A stretch of 25,211 bases of DNA from Promethearchaeia archaeon (GCA_029856295.1 JAHQWS010000259.1:1-25211); one strand, 5' to 3'. Counted from the stretch's first letter, positions 15,068 through 22,591 are shown. The notes: a model not told the origin generated them from the letters alone. Numbers and translations: made by a program.

Positions 15068-15355
15068 CTAATCTCCAACTAATTCTTTAACTTCTTCCAT
15101 TCCTTCTTGTAATTCTTTTTCTTGTTGTTTATCATGTTTTAATAATAAATATTGGAATTCCCCAACATGTTCTTTTTCCTCTTTTGCCACGTCCATTAAA
15201 ACTGCTTTAATATTTTTATCATCCGTTAAAGCAGCCATCTGTTCATAGAGATTAATCGCATCTAATTCCGCTAACATAGCAGTTCGAAGTATTTGTTTAT
15301 TGATATCTTCCTTATTTACTTTTTCAAGAATAATAGGTATGTTTGCTAAAGTCAT
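15068..15355 (-). CDS. encapsulin-type ferritin-like protein
   Basis: A 95-residue two-helix ferritin-like protein. The helices run from about residue 17 to 43 and 46 to 75. The iron ligands fit the encapsulated-ferritin pattern: E30 in MLAELDAINLYEQMA and E60/H63 in KEEKEHVGEF, the same spacing as in EncFtn proteins. The sequence also closely resembles the ferritin-like domain fused to the Pyrococcus encapsulin shell protein. Such subunits must assemble as dimers/decamers to form the ferroxidase site. No encapsulin shell gene is in this window, and the C-terminal tail (EGMEEVKELVGD) could be where an encapsulation signal would lie, though I do not recognise one. It has an excellent ribosome binding site and is divergent from hsp20, which suggests a stress-responsive regulatory region. 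A rubrerythrin-like role is the alternative. Confidence 0.85.
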   Translation of the reverse strand: MTLANIPIILEKVNKEDINKQILRTAMLAELDAINLYEQMAALTDDKNIKAVLMDVAKEEKEHVGEFQYLLLKHDKQQEKELQEGMEEVKELVGD

Positions 15356-15360
15356 AATTT

Positions 15361-15370
15361 TACCTCCTTT
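15361..15370 (-). promoter_or_regulatory. strong Shine-Dalgarno site of the ferritin-like gene
   Basis: AAAGGAGGTA on the minus strand lies a few bases before ATG 15355. It is the best anti-Shine-Dalgarno match in the window and indicates high translation of the iron-binding protein. Confidence 0.8.
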
Positions 15371-15501
15371 TGCTTTTATTTTTATATGGATTGTAAATCT
15401 TTACATTTATAGTTTTATTAATATCATTTAAAAAATTGACGGATAAGACTTATAAATTGACTATTTGAATGAATTTATAAATTAAAAATATTCACGTCAT
15501 A

Positions 15502-15534
15502 ACCAATATCCTATAATTGGTAGAGTTAGCCAAT
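15502..15534. promoter_or_regulatory. three phased CCAAT/ATTGG boxes, candidate operator
   Basis: CCAAT (15503-15507), ATTGG (15516-15520) and CCAAT (15530-15534) alternate in orientation every 13-14 bases. This makes two overlapping inverted repeats (ACCAAT/ATTGGT and AATTGG/CCAATT). They sit mid-way in the 275-base divergent region between the ferritin-like gene and hsp20, suiting a shared dimeric regulator. Confidence 0.45.
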
Positions 15535-15630
15535 TTTTAATAATTCATAAAAAAAACGTTTAAAAACCCAATCGCTCTATTTTGATAATAGAATTCATAT
15601 ACATTAATTAAAATAAAAAAGTGAAATCTT

Positions 15631-15936
15631 ATGTCGGAAAAAGAAAAACTTTATGTTTCTCCTGATGTATGTATGTGGCCAAATGAGGAACACGATACAT
15701 ACCATATTGAAATTACCTTACCGGGAGTGGATAAGGACACTATAAAACTTAAAATGCACGAGGATTCATTTTTCATTAAAGGTGAAACAGACGATACGGT
15801 TTACATTGGTTCGTATGCCGTTTGCTGCGAAATTGACCCTGAAAAGGCGAAAGCTCAATATAAAAATGGTTTACTAAAAATAGATGTTCCATTTAAAAAA
15901 CCCGAATTTAAAAGCATTGACATTACAATACAATAG
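15631..15936 (+). CDS. small heat-shock protein (Hsp20/alpha-crystallin)
   Basis: A 101-residue alpha-crystallin-domain protein, an ATP-independent holdase that prevents protein aggregation in the cytoplasm. The beta-sandwich core is visible in HIEITLPGVDKDTIKLKMHEDSFFIKGE (residues about 26-53), then the segment AQYKNGLLKIDVPF (about 75-88), which is the family A-x-x-x-n-G-v-L signature. It is shorter than typical Hsp20 (about 140 residues): the N-terminal arm is about 15 residues, and the dimerising loop between strands 5 and 7 is shortened. The tail FKSIDITIQ may serve as an I-x-I motif. A TATA-like GTTTAAAAA at about 15559-15567 lies upstream. It is divergent from the ferritin-like gene, with candidate operator sites between them. 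ATG 15631 is clear. Confidence 0.9.
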   Translation: MSEKEKLYVSPDVCMWPNEEHDTYHIEITLPGVDKDTIKLKMHEDSFFIKGETDDTVYIGSYAVCCEIDPEKAKAQYKNGLLKIDVPFKKPEFKSIDITIQ

Positions 15937-15987
15937 TTAGAATTTACGCGTAACTCAAGTTCTTTTTATATCTAACCAAACCTTATG

Positions 15988-16013
15988 TTTTTTTATTTTT
16001 GTCTTATTTTTTT
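15988..16013 (+). terminator. T-tract terminator of hsp20
   Basis: Three T-runs (7, 5 and 7 T) within 26 bases, starting 52 bases after the hsp20 stop. This is typical of archaeal poly-T termination. Confidence 0.5.
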
Positions 16014-16202
16014 AAGAAACATGAAGCAGAAATTAATATTTTGGGAAGTTTATTGAAGTAATCATTAGGGTATATTACATATTTGTGAATGTTTTCTGAT
16101 TTTAATGTAGAGATCTCAATATTTAAATTTAATTATTTATTTCTCAACACGTATATAATGAATATATATTCAAAATAAATAGAAATTTACAGGGTTTAAA
16201 AT

Positions 16203-17507
16203 TTGAATCATAAAAAAGAAATATTATTAATTACAATTTCTTCTCTAATCGCTATTTCGGGATTTTTAGCACTTTTCAGTCAAAATGTAATGGCAGTCAC
16301 GACTATAGACGACTCAACATTTCCCTCTGAGACTAACGACGAATATCTATGGAATATTACTAAATGTACAGGAGATTGGGCTGAAGCAGGTTATAATGTA
16401 GGTGACTATATTAAAGTTGAAATAAATGATATATACCCAGACCAAAAAGATAATGTTGATTGTTTAATGGTTGATTGGTCATATTCCACTAGAAAAGGGG
16501 GTTCATGGGAAACATGGATTAATGACGAGTATTATATGTCTTATAATTATACCCAGAATTACTTAAACGCATCCCAAGATGCTTTTTTCCTGGGATACGC
16601 TTTCCATGTTGTTCCAACGCCCTTAAATTTAACATTAATCGGAGAAAGTTTTAATCAAACGGGATACGAAATTGACCAGAATGCAAATGCTATAACTTTT
16701 TATAATTCGTCTAAAATTGATGGTGCAAAGTATTATAATACGACTTTAACCTTTAGTATCGGGGGAATCTTAATAAGATACGAACAATGGAACTCCACAG
16801 GCCCGGTTGGAATAGCGGAGTTGATAACGGAATTACCAGTAAAAGAAGGAGAGAGTTACATATACAAAATAAAGTACGCTGCTCCTTGCCTTGGAGGGTA
16901 TCCTTTTATCACGAATAATTTATTTAAATACGACATTGAAGCGCTCTATGATGGCACGCATGATAACATAGATTCAACGATCTTGAACGTTACGGCAAGC
17001 GTCTACAGCGCCTCCGAAAAGAAATGGGACGAATTAGATACAAATATCTCATACCTTGCGTTTAACGGGAGCGAAGACTATTTTAACGGAACCACGGATC
17101 ACATCTTAGATAGTCACTATATATTCTGTATCCCCGTGCCTTTAAACCTAATCATGATAGGCGAAAGCGTGAACACGTCTGGTTACGCAGCAATCGCGAG
17201 AAACTTAACATTTGCGAGCTTTATCCATGGCGGCACAAATCCGCAGGTTAACATGACTTTGACCTTTGGAGAGGATGGTATTACTCAATTGATGGTAGCA
17301 AAAGAAGGAGATACTACTGTTTTGGTTATGGAACTTTATAGCCCACCAGGATCTTTAATAGTGGGGGATGACGACGATGACGACGATGATGACGATGAAA
17401 AACCTGCGACCATTCCTTTTGCTAACATAGAAATTATCGCGTTAGTCTCCTTTATAAGCATTGGAACTCTTGTTTTCTTCAAAAGAAAGAAAATTACTCA
17501 AAAATAA
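16203..17507 (+). CDS. secreted, membrane-anchored surface protein with duplicated domain
   Basis: A 434-residue predicted surface protein starting at TTG 16203. Residues 1-31 form a signal peptide (KK, hydrophobic core, then NVMA). The exterior part carries many N-x-S/T sequons. Two homologous halves each contain a P-x-P-L-N-L-x-x-I-G-E-S motif (residues 137-155 and 310-328). A run of ten Asp and one Glu (about 389-399), encoded by alternating GAT/GAC, links to a C-terminal transmembrane helix (about 408-426) and basic KRKK tail. That tripartite end resembles archaeal surface-protein C-terminal anchors such as those described in Lokiarchaeia. The function is unknown; it could be an S-layer-associated or cell-surface protein. 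The second half (about 16950-17260) uses noticeably more GC-rich codons than the first. Confidence 0.85.
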   Translation: MNHKKEILLITISSLIAISGFLALFSQNVMAVTTIDDSTFPSETNDEYLWNITKCTGDWAEAGYNVGDYIKVEINDIYPDQKDNVDCLMVDWSYSTRKGGSWETWINDEYYMSYNYTQNYLNASQDAFFLGYAFHVVPTPLNLTLIGESFNQTGYEIDQNANAITFYNSSKIDGAKYYNTTLTFSIGGILIRYEQWNSTGPVGIAELITELPVKEGESYIYKIKYAAPCLGGYPFITNNLFKYDIEALYDGTHDNIDSTILNVTASVYSASEKKWDELDTNISYLAFNGSEDYFNGTTDHILDSHYIFCIPVPLNLIMIGESVNTSGYAAIARNLTFASFIHGGTNPQVNMTLTFGEDGITQLMVAKEGDTTVLVMELYSPPGSLIVGDDDDDDDDDDEKPATIPFANIEIIALVSFISIGTLVFFKRKKITQK

Positions 17508-17509
17508 TC

Positions 17510-17520
17510 TTTTTTTTTTT
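17510..17520 (+). terminator. T11 terminator of the surface-protein gene
   Basis: A run of eleven T begins two bases after the stop codon of the surface-protein gene, the longest homopolymer in the window and a plausible archaeal intrinsic terminator. Confidence 0.65.
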
Positions 17521-17572
17521 AATTTATTTGATGTTAATTATTAAAAAGGTTTTAAAATACATATAGCTTATT

Positions 17573-17713
17573 TTAATATTCGATTTTCATTTCTTTTAGG
17601 AAATCGAATGCGGAGTAAGCAGCAATAACTCCTTCAGCTACACCTGTTATTGCCTGTTTAAAAGGCATTCCCTTTAAAGAACCAGAGTTCCATAGTATTG
17701 ATGTAGCTATAAG
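17573..17713 (-). pseudogene. decayed 3' end of a second thioredoxin reductase gene
   Basis: On the minus strand, the last 31 codons before TAA (17668-17573) encode PFKQAITGVAEGVIAAYSAF followed by DFLKEMKIEY. This is almost the same protein sequence as the C-terminus of intact trxB (ends DHLKQMEIEY at 18494). Many third-codon positions differ, so the fragment diverged under protein-level selection before decay. Homology stops abruptly at MPFKQ: the open frame continues upstream for 15 more codons without the AAGDV segment found in trxB, and then meets TAA at 17714-17716. No FAD- or CxxC-containing part remains. It lies downstream of the metallo-hydrolase gene, as a mirror of trxB upstream of it. 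A very small translated peptide cannot be excluded but would have no known role. Confidence 0.88.
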
Positions 17714-17756
17714 TTAAAATTTAAAAAAAAAATTTCTTTTTTATTTCTTTAGTTTG

Positions 17757-18470
17757 TTATGAGTTAGCAAATTTTTCTTTAGAAATCATCAAATCTTTAG
17801 CATCAAAAGGTTTACCATGAGCGGGATAAATGGATTTTGCCCCATGATCAATGAGTTTCTGCCAACTTTCAAACACAGTATTTATATCTTGAACAAAAAT
17901 TGGCCTTCGTTTAATACCAGTAAATTTTAGAAAATTCATAGCGACATCACCGACGAAAGCATTCCCATTTGCTAACACAATAGCTAAGTGATCTGAGGTA
18001 TGTCCGGGAGTATACAAAATTGAACCATCGATTCCTAACTTCTTTAAAAGCTCATGATTATCGCCATTGAGAATTATATCATTTTCTGATAATATTACTG
18101 GGGGAAATCCAAAGTCATGAAATCCCTCAAACAATTTAAAGGTGAATTTAACCCGTTTATTAATAGGTTGACTATCTTCTTCAGGTATTCCCTGTTGTAA
18201 ATAAGGTAGTGCATTCTTATGAACAATAATTTTAGCTCCAGTTTCTTCCACTAATTTGGCAGCGAATCCAGCATGATCATCATGGTGGTGGGTTAAAAAG
18301 AGATATCTTATATCACTGAGTTTAATATCAATTTTTTCAATTTTCTTTTCAAATTTTTCATAATCCTTTGGATAACTGGTGTCTATTAACAGGTATCCTT
18401 CATTACATCTCAAAAAGTAGCAATTCGTGAAGCTTAATTTTATAGATTGAAATTCGTTTGTTTTTATCAT
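17757..18470 (-). CDS. metallo-beta-lactamase-fold hydrolase
   Basis: A 237-residue MBL-fold protein with the canonical zinc site: THHHDDH (His 61, 63; Asp 65, His 66), the third-site histidine in LYTPGHTSDHL (about 155), the bridging Asp in AFVGDVAM (about 174) and the last His in YPAHGKP (about 220). The short interdomain segments and overall length are those of glyoxalase II-like or persulfide dioxygenase-like hydrolases, but the substrate cannot be read from motifs. It follows trxB by 23 bases on the same strand and is thus probably co-transcribed with the thioredoxin-system genes, which makes a thiol-ester or persulfide substrate attractive (inference). ATG 18470 is clear. The trxB remnant lies just beyond its 3' end. 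Confidence 0.9.
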   Translation of the reverse strand: MIKTNEFQSIKLSFTNCYFLRCNEGYLLIDTSYPKDYEKFEKKIEKIDIKLSDIRYLFLTHHHDDHAGFAAKLVEETGAKIIVHKNALPYLQQGIPEEDSQPINKRVKFTFKLFEGFHDFGFPPVILSENDIILNGDNHELLKKLGIDGSILYTPGHTSDHLAIVLANGNAFVGDVAMNFLKFTGIKRRPIFVQDINTVFESWQKLIDHGAKSIYPAHGKPFDAKDLMISKEKFANS

Positions 18471-18493
18471 ATATATAATAAGAAAAAATAATA

Positions 18494-19438
18494 TTAATAT
18501 TCTATTTCCATCTGTTTTAGGTGATCAAAAGCAGAATAAGCAGCGATTACCCCTTCAGCCACGCCTGTGATGGCTTGCTTGAAAGGAGCATCTGCAACAT
18601 CTCCCGCAGCAAAAATACCCGGGATATTCGTTTCTGATTTTCGATTAATAATGATTTCACCTTTTTCATTTGTGTTTACACCAATTCTTTTGGCAAGATC
18701 AGAATTTGGGATTGATCCGATATCGATAAATAACCCATCAACTTCAAATTCCTTACCATTATCAAATATTACTGATTTTACTGAATTATCTCCTTTTATT
18801 TCTGCAACATTGGTATCGTAAATGATTTCAATTTTTTCATTTTCATAGACACGCTTCTTATTAATTGGTTCAGCTCGGATTTCTTTACCCCGATAAATTA
18901 TATACACTTTTTTGGCATTTTGTGCAAGGAATAGTGCTTCTTTAGCGGCAGAATCACTTCCGCCTATAACACAAACAACTTTATCCTTGAAGAATGGGCC
19001 ATCACATGTTGCACAATAAGACACTCCTCTTCCCGCAAACTCCTCTTCACCGGGAATTCCTAATTTTTTTCTTTCTGAACCAGTTGCTATACAAATAGTA
19101 GATGCTTTGAACTTTTGAAAAAAAGAGTGTAAGACAAAATGATCATCAACTTTTTCAATGCTCCCTATCTCATCGGAAATAAAAGAAATGTTTAATGATT
19201 GCATATGTTCTCTAAACATTTCTACAAATCCGGGACCACTTACGGACGTAATGCCAGGATAGTTTTCAACAATATGAGTTGTTGCGATTAATCCACCAAA
19301 AGTTTTACCGATAATCAACACGTCCATCGCAAAGCGAGCAGCATAGATCGCGCATCCTATAGCTGTTGGACCCCCTCCCAATACGATAATATCATATGTT
19401 TTTTCCGGATCGAATCCAAGTGAATCAGTAGGAAACAT
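18494..19438 (-). CDS. trxB: thioredoxin reductase (FAD, CxxC)
   Basis: A 314-residue low-molecular-weight thioredoxin reductase that passes electrons from a pyridine nucleotide through FAD and a CxxC to thioredoxin-like proteins. FAD-binding GGGPTAIGCAIYAARF begins at residue 21. The redox pair is CATC (142-145), and the nucleotide-binding motif is GGSDSAAKEA (159-168). The FAD motif IFAAGDVADAPFKQAI lies near the C-terminus. The NADPH-phosphate motif, usually HRRxxxR, reads YRGKEIRAEP, so one arginine is lost and NADPH preference is doubtful. I chose ATG 19438 because AGGGGGTGAT (19452-19443) lies 4 bases upstream; GTG 19447 would overlap that site. The 5' end overlaps the upstream oxidoreductase gene, which is the likely partner. 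Confidence 0.95.
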   Translation of the reverse strand: MFPTDSLGFDPEKTYDIIVLGGGPTAIGCAIYAARFAMDVLIIGKTFGGLIATTHIVENYPGITSVSGPGFVEMFREHMQSLNISFISDEIGSIEKVDDHFVLHSFFQKFKASTICIATGSERKKLGIPGEEEFAGRGVSYCATCDGPFFKDKVVCVIGGSDSAAKEALFLAQNAKKVYIIYRGKEIRAEPINKKRVYENEKIEIIYDTNVAEIKGDNSVKSVIFDNGKEFEVDGLFIDIGSIPNSDLAKRIGVNTNEKGEIIINRKSETNIPGIFAAGDVADAPFKQAITGVAEGVIAAYSAFDHLKQMEIEY

Positions 19439-20108
19439 GTATATCACCCCCTATTAATGCCCTTAATATCTCATTTGGACCAACCATACCGGTTATTGTT
19501 TTTTTATCATTAAAAATTGTATAAGGTACACCAGCAGCAGCATAATATTGCCCAATATCAGGATTAGCGCTGATATCGATTATTACTGTTTTAATTTTTC
19601 CGCCAGATGCTATCGCAAACATGTTCGCAATTGTAATAACTTGCGGACAATATGGACATGTCTCTGTCATCATTACTTTTATTGTAGTAGGTTGTATCCT
19701 ACCTAAATTCTGCTTTATTGTTGTTTCATAATAATTTGGTGCTCCGGCAAAAGTAAATATGGACTGAATAAAAGGTTGGATCTCAGCACCTTGGGGGGCC
19801 GCTAAATACCTGATTACTTCTTTACCCTCATTATCAATAAAAAGAATTGTAGGTACACGGGAAATATCATATCGCTTCACTAACTCTGGATTATCATCTA
19901 TAGACATTTCTTCAATTGTGAGCATTCCATTTGAGTTTTCCTCGTATATTCGTAATAAGGTCATGAATTGACCACAATCCATACATTCCCTTATCTTAGA
20001 TCCATCTGCTTGAGTCCGTTGAGAGGTAAAAACTTTTAATTTTACTGGTTTTTTTAATTTAGCCATTTCCTTCCGAATTATTTCTTTATAATGTTCATCT
20101 GAAGACAA
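19425..20108 (-). CDS. protein disulfide oxidoreductase (two thioredoxin folds), copy 2
   Basis: A 227-residue glutaredoxin-like protein disulfide oxidoreductase (archaeal PDO). It has two thioredoxin folds in tandem. The N-terminal site is CMDC (42-45) with cis-proline segment SRVPT (P86). The C-terminal site is CPYC (151-154) with AGVPYT as its cis-Pro segment. PDOs in thermophilic archaea reduce, oxidise or isomerise protein disulfides and are reduced by TrxB. Here the gene runs into trxB (overlap), so TrxB is the natural reductase. It is a paralogue of the next gene upstream with the same residue numbering. The start appears to be TTG 20108, with GGAGGT upstream at slightly long spacing. 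The N-terminal CMDC differs from the CxYC of well-studied PDOs and may have a different redox potential. Confidence 0.93.
   Translation of the reverse strand: MSSDEHYKEIIRKEMAKLKKPVKLKVFTSQRTQADGSKIRECMDCGQFMTLLRIYEENSNGMLTIEEMSIDDNPELVKRYDISRVPTILFIDNEGKEVIRYLAAPQGAEIQPFIQSIFTFAGAPNYYETTIKQNLGRIQPTTIKVMMTETCPYCPQVITIANMFAIASGGKIKTVIIDISANPDIGQYYAAAGVPYTIFNDKKTITGMVGPNEILRALIGGDIHVSY
19443..19452 (-). promoter_or_regulatory. Shine-Dalgarno site fixing the trxB start
   Basis: AGGGGGTGAT inside the end of the preceding gene lies 4 bases before ATG 19438, and its own GTG (19447) is the competing start. Position favours the ATG and indicates translational coupling with the upstream gene. Confidence 0.7.
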
Positions 20109-20144
20109 TTTTTACAAAACCTCCTTTATTTTTTAGATATAATA

Positions 20145-20837
20145 TTAAGCATACATTCCATCAAAATCTCTTTTTCCTTTTGTGAGTTTATCTAATAACT
20201 CTTGAGGTGAAAACATACCATAAATGTGTTCTTTTTCATTTATCATAGTATGTGGCACTCCCTGAATTTGATATTTCATAGCAAGGTCTTGGTTGGCATT
20301 AATATCAATGATATCGACTTTTATTTTTCCATTCGATAAAGTGGCAAAAAGATTTGCAATGGGTACGACTGTAGGACAATAAGGGCATGTGTGGGTAATA
20401 AACAATTTTATTTCTGATGTTCCGATTTTCTTGAGGTTCGTCATTATGGTATCTTTATAAAAAGAAACCGCTCCGGAGAAATCCTGTATACTTTTAATAA
20501 AAGGAACTAATTCTGCTCCAGAAGGTTCAGCAGTATAACGTATTACTTCCCGGTCTTCTTCATCTAAGAATAAAATTGTTGGAATTCTAACAACTCTATA
20601 TTTTTCTGCTATATCCGGATCTTCTTCAATTGAATACTCTTCCACCTCTAACTTCCCACTAGAGTATTCTTTTAATGTATTTAATAAATTGAAAGTACTA
20701 CCACATGCCATACAATTCCTCATTTTAGTCCCATCTACATCAGTTTTAAAATCGGTAAATAGCTTTAAAGAAACCTTATCTTTCAATTTGGTCATTTCAT
20801 TTTTTATAAGTTTTTCGTTTTGAACTATGTAGGACAT
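20145..20837 (-). CDS. protein disulfide oxidoreductase (two thioredoxin folds), copy 1
   Basis: A 230-residue paralogue of the adjacent PDO. The N-terminal thioredoxin fold has CMAC (42-45) and cis-Pro IPT (P86). The C-terminal fold has CPYC (151-154) and QGVPHT. It is the first gene of the PDO-PDO-trxB-MBL run and is separated from the second PDO by 36 bases, so all four are probably one transcript started in the AT-rich region 20838-20991. The close match in length, register and motifs indicates tandem duplication with later divergence at the first active site (CMAC against CMDC). The two copies may serve distinct client sets or form a heteromeric oxidoreductase. ATG 20837 is clear, although its Shine-Dalgarno is weak. 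Confidence 0.93.
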   Translation of the reverse strand: MSYIVQNEKLIKNEMTKLKDKVSLKLFTDFKTDVDGTKMRNCMACGSTFNLLNTLKEYSSGKLEVEEYSIEEDPDIAEKYRVVRIPTILFLDEEDREVIRYTAEPSGAELVPFIKSIQDFSGAVSFYKDTIMTNLKKIGTSEIKLFITHTCPYCPTVVPIANLFATLSNGKIKVDIIDINANQDLAMKYQIQGVPHTMINEKEHIYGMFSPQELLDKLTKGKRDFDGMYA

Positions 20838-20991
20838 TTTTAACTCAACTTTTTCTGAATTAACCTAAGATATCTAGGTAATTTAATATAAAAATCTTTT
20901 ATACTCTAAACTATAAGAAAACTTCATAAAAAGATTATTATAATAAAAATAATATTATCATTGCAATTTATAAAATAAAAGACTTACAGCA

Positions 20992-21390
20992 CTACAGAAA
21001 CGTTAGTATATTCATTAATGAGATAAAAATTAAGATTATAACTATAATCCCTAATATAGTATGAATCATCCTCATTCTTTTCTTCTGTTCAATTAAATCT
21101 TCCGTACTGGGTTTAATTTTAGTATACACTATACCCCCAAGCAGAACGATGATTAATCCAATTATTATAATTACACCGACATAAGCATGTGGACCGACAG
21201 TAAAATTAAATCCTGTTATTAGTACGGCAATAATTGCTAAGATAACGGCAATAACTTCTAATATTTTATGTGCGGTGAAGAACCATTTCTTTTTCCCTTT
21301 CAATAATCGGGCGATTAATACACCTACAATGATTAATATAAACACAATGAGCAAAATACTGAAATGCACGATCCAGATTTGAAATATCAT
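20992..21390 (-). CDS. cytochrome b561-like four-helix membrane protein
   Basis: A 132-residue membrane protein with four predicted transmembrane helices (about 5-27, 40-60, 68-90 and 108-130) and a basic cytoplasmic loop (RLLKGKKK). Histidines sit at conserved positions in or at the ends of the helices: H9 in helix 1, H41 in WFFTAHKILEV, H68 in PHAYVGV, and H110 in RMIHTILG. This spacing matches the core of the cytochrome b561/ferric-reductase-like domain (H, W-x4-H-x2-L, H-x3-G, H-x2-LG), where histidine pairs bind two haems for transmembrane electron transfer. No DOMON or other domain is attached. It lies between the thioredoxin-system genes and the radical SAM cluster, same strand. The family call rests on motif pattern only. 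A non-haem membrane protein remains possible. Confidence 0.65.
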   Translation of the reverse strand: MIFQIWIVHFSILLIVFILIIVGVLIARLLKGKKKWFFTAHKILEVIAVILAIIAVLITGFNFTVGPHAYVGVIIIIGLIIVLLGGIVYTKIKPSTEDLIEQKKRMRMIHTILGIIVIILIFISLMNILTFL

Positions 21391-21502
21391 TTTTTAAGAT
21401 CACCTATTTTTATTATTATTGGTAATTCTTCCTTATTCTTATTAAAAAGCTTTTGTTATAAATTATTTATCTCTTTTAAAATAATACATCTAGATTAAAT
21501 CT

Positions 21503-22555
21503 TTAATTGGTTTTACAGTGTAGAAAACAACGGTCATCTGAACCTAAAATATTTCCCTGTGCGTAAGCATAACCCCGGCAACCACCACAACTTCCCTTGA
21601 TATTACAACTACCACAAGGTCCGTCAAAATCTCTATTACGCATCTTTTGAGCGACTGGATTATTCCAGACTGCTTCAATATCATCTATTGAACCCATCTT
21701 ATAAGGTGCCTTTCTACACGGATAAACACTCCCATCTGTGTCAATACACATGAGACAAATCATTGCTGCGCAGCCTGCCCTTTTATCAATTAATGAAGGA
21801 TCTATAGTACAATAAGGAGGGTCTTCTAAAAAAACACGGGTTTTACCATTCCAATCAAATATCTTTTTATATAAATTCCATCTCTCCTCATTAGTTGTTT
21901 TTTCAAATCCTTCAGCAGCCCCAATTGGTGTTACCTCTCTCATATGGAATTTGTTAACTTTCCCATCCAACAATTTCCACAGCTCATCAAGTTGTTCCAT
22001 ATTATATTTTGAGACAGTAATACCAATTACAACTCTAAAGTCTAAATCTTTTAGGATTTTAATAGCATTTAAAGCCTTTTTAAATACTCCTTTTCCCCTG
22101 ATTTCATCATTAGATTTCTCAGTTCCTTCTAAACTGATTTGCACTAAGTCGCAACCTGCATTTTTAATTAGTTGGGCAAACTCTTTCGTTATTTTAATTC
22201 CGTTTGTAAGAAGAAAAGGTGTAATATCTCTTTTTCTTATTTCCTGAATAATTTCAAGAATGTGTGGATGAATTGTAGGTTCTCCTCCTGAAATATTCAT
22301 TGTATGACCCTCAAAACCATGGCTTATCTGAAAATCTTTTAAAATCTGGATACGTCGGATAACTTCTTTTAAAAGCAAAGGTGGCTCTGGTTTAAAACGC
22401 CTATCTCCTACATAACAATGCTTACATCTTAAATTACATCCATCTAGGATATGTATTTGCGTAATTAATTTAGGTGCTTCAGCAATTTCTGTTTCATTAA
22501 ATTCCTTAAATTTTGTTCTATGTTCTTCTAAGAGGGCTTTAAAATGTTTATCCAT
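21503..22555 (-). CDS. radical SAM enzyme with SPASM-type auxiliary cluster region
   Basis: A 350-residue radical SAM enzyme. The SAM-cluster motif is CNLRCKHC (Cys 40, 44, 47), followed by SGGEPTIHP and the usual barrel elements. The C-terminal region has many cysteines: CAAMICLMC, DGSVYPCRK, then CGSCNIKGSCGGCRGYAYA and CFLHC. This is the SPASM-type pattern seen in peptide-modifying enzymes (such as sactisynthase-like and PqqE-like) and in NirJ/AhbC/AhbD haem-pathway enzymes, whose end also reads CGGCR-A-x-A. Product assignment is not possible from sequence alone. It is the last gene of a three-gene run with a B12-type radical SAM gene 36 bases upstream. ATG 22555 is clear. A haem-pathway role is the main alternative to natural-product modification. 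Confidence 0.88.
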   Translation of the reverse strand: MDKHFKALLEEHRTKFKEFNETEIAEAPKLITQIHILDGCNLRCKHCYVGDRRFKPEPPLLLKEVIRRIQILKDFQISHGFEGHTMNISGGEPTIHPHILEIIQEIRKRDITPFLLTNGIKITKEFAQLIKNAGCDLVQISLEGTEKSNDEIRGKGVFKKALNAIKILKDLDFRVVIGITVSKYNMEQLDELWKLLDGKVNKFHMREVTPIGAAEGFEKTTNEERWNLYKKIFDWNGKTRVFLEDPPYCTIDPSLIDKRAGCAAMICLMCIDTDGSVYPCRKAPYKMGSIDDIEAVWNNPVAQKMRNRDFDGPCGSCNIKGSCGGCRGYAYAQGNILGSDDRCFLHCKTN

Positions 22556-22591
22556 AATGATTTATCAATAGGTACTTTGGTTATTTATATA

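Noticed and set aside
17362..17400. Alternating GAC/GAT run as a microsatellite or sequencing artefact
   Set aside because: It stays in frame, encodes an acidic linker before the membrane anchor, and mixes both Asp codons.
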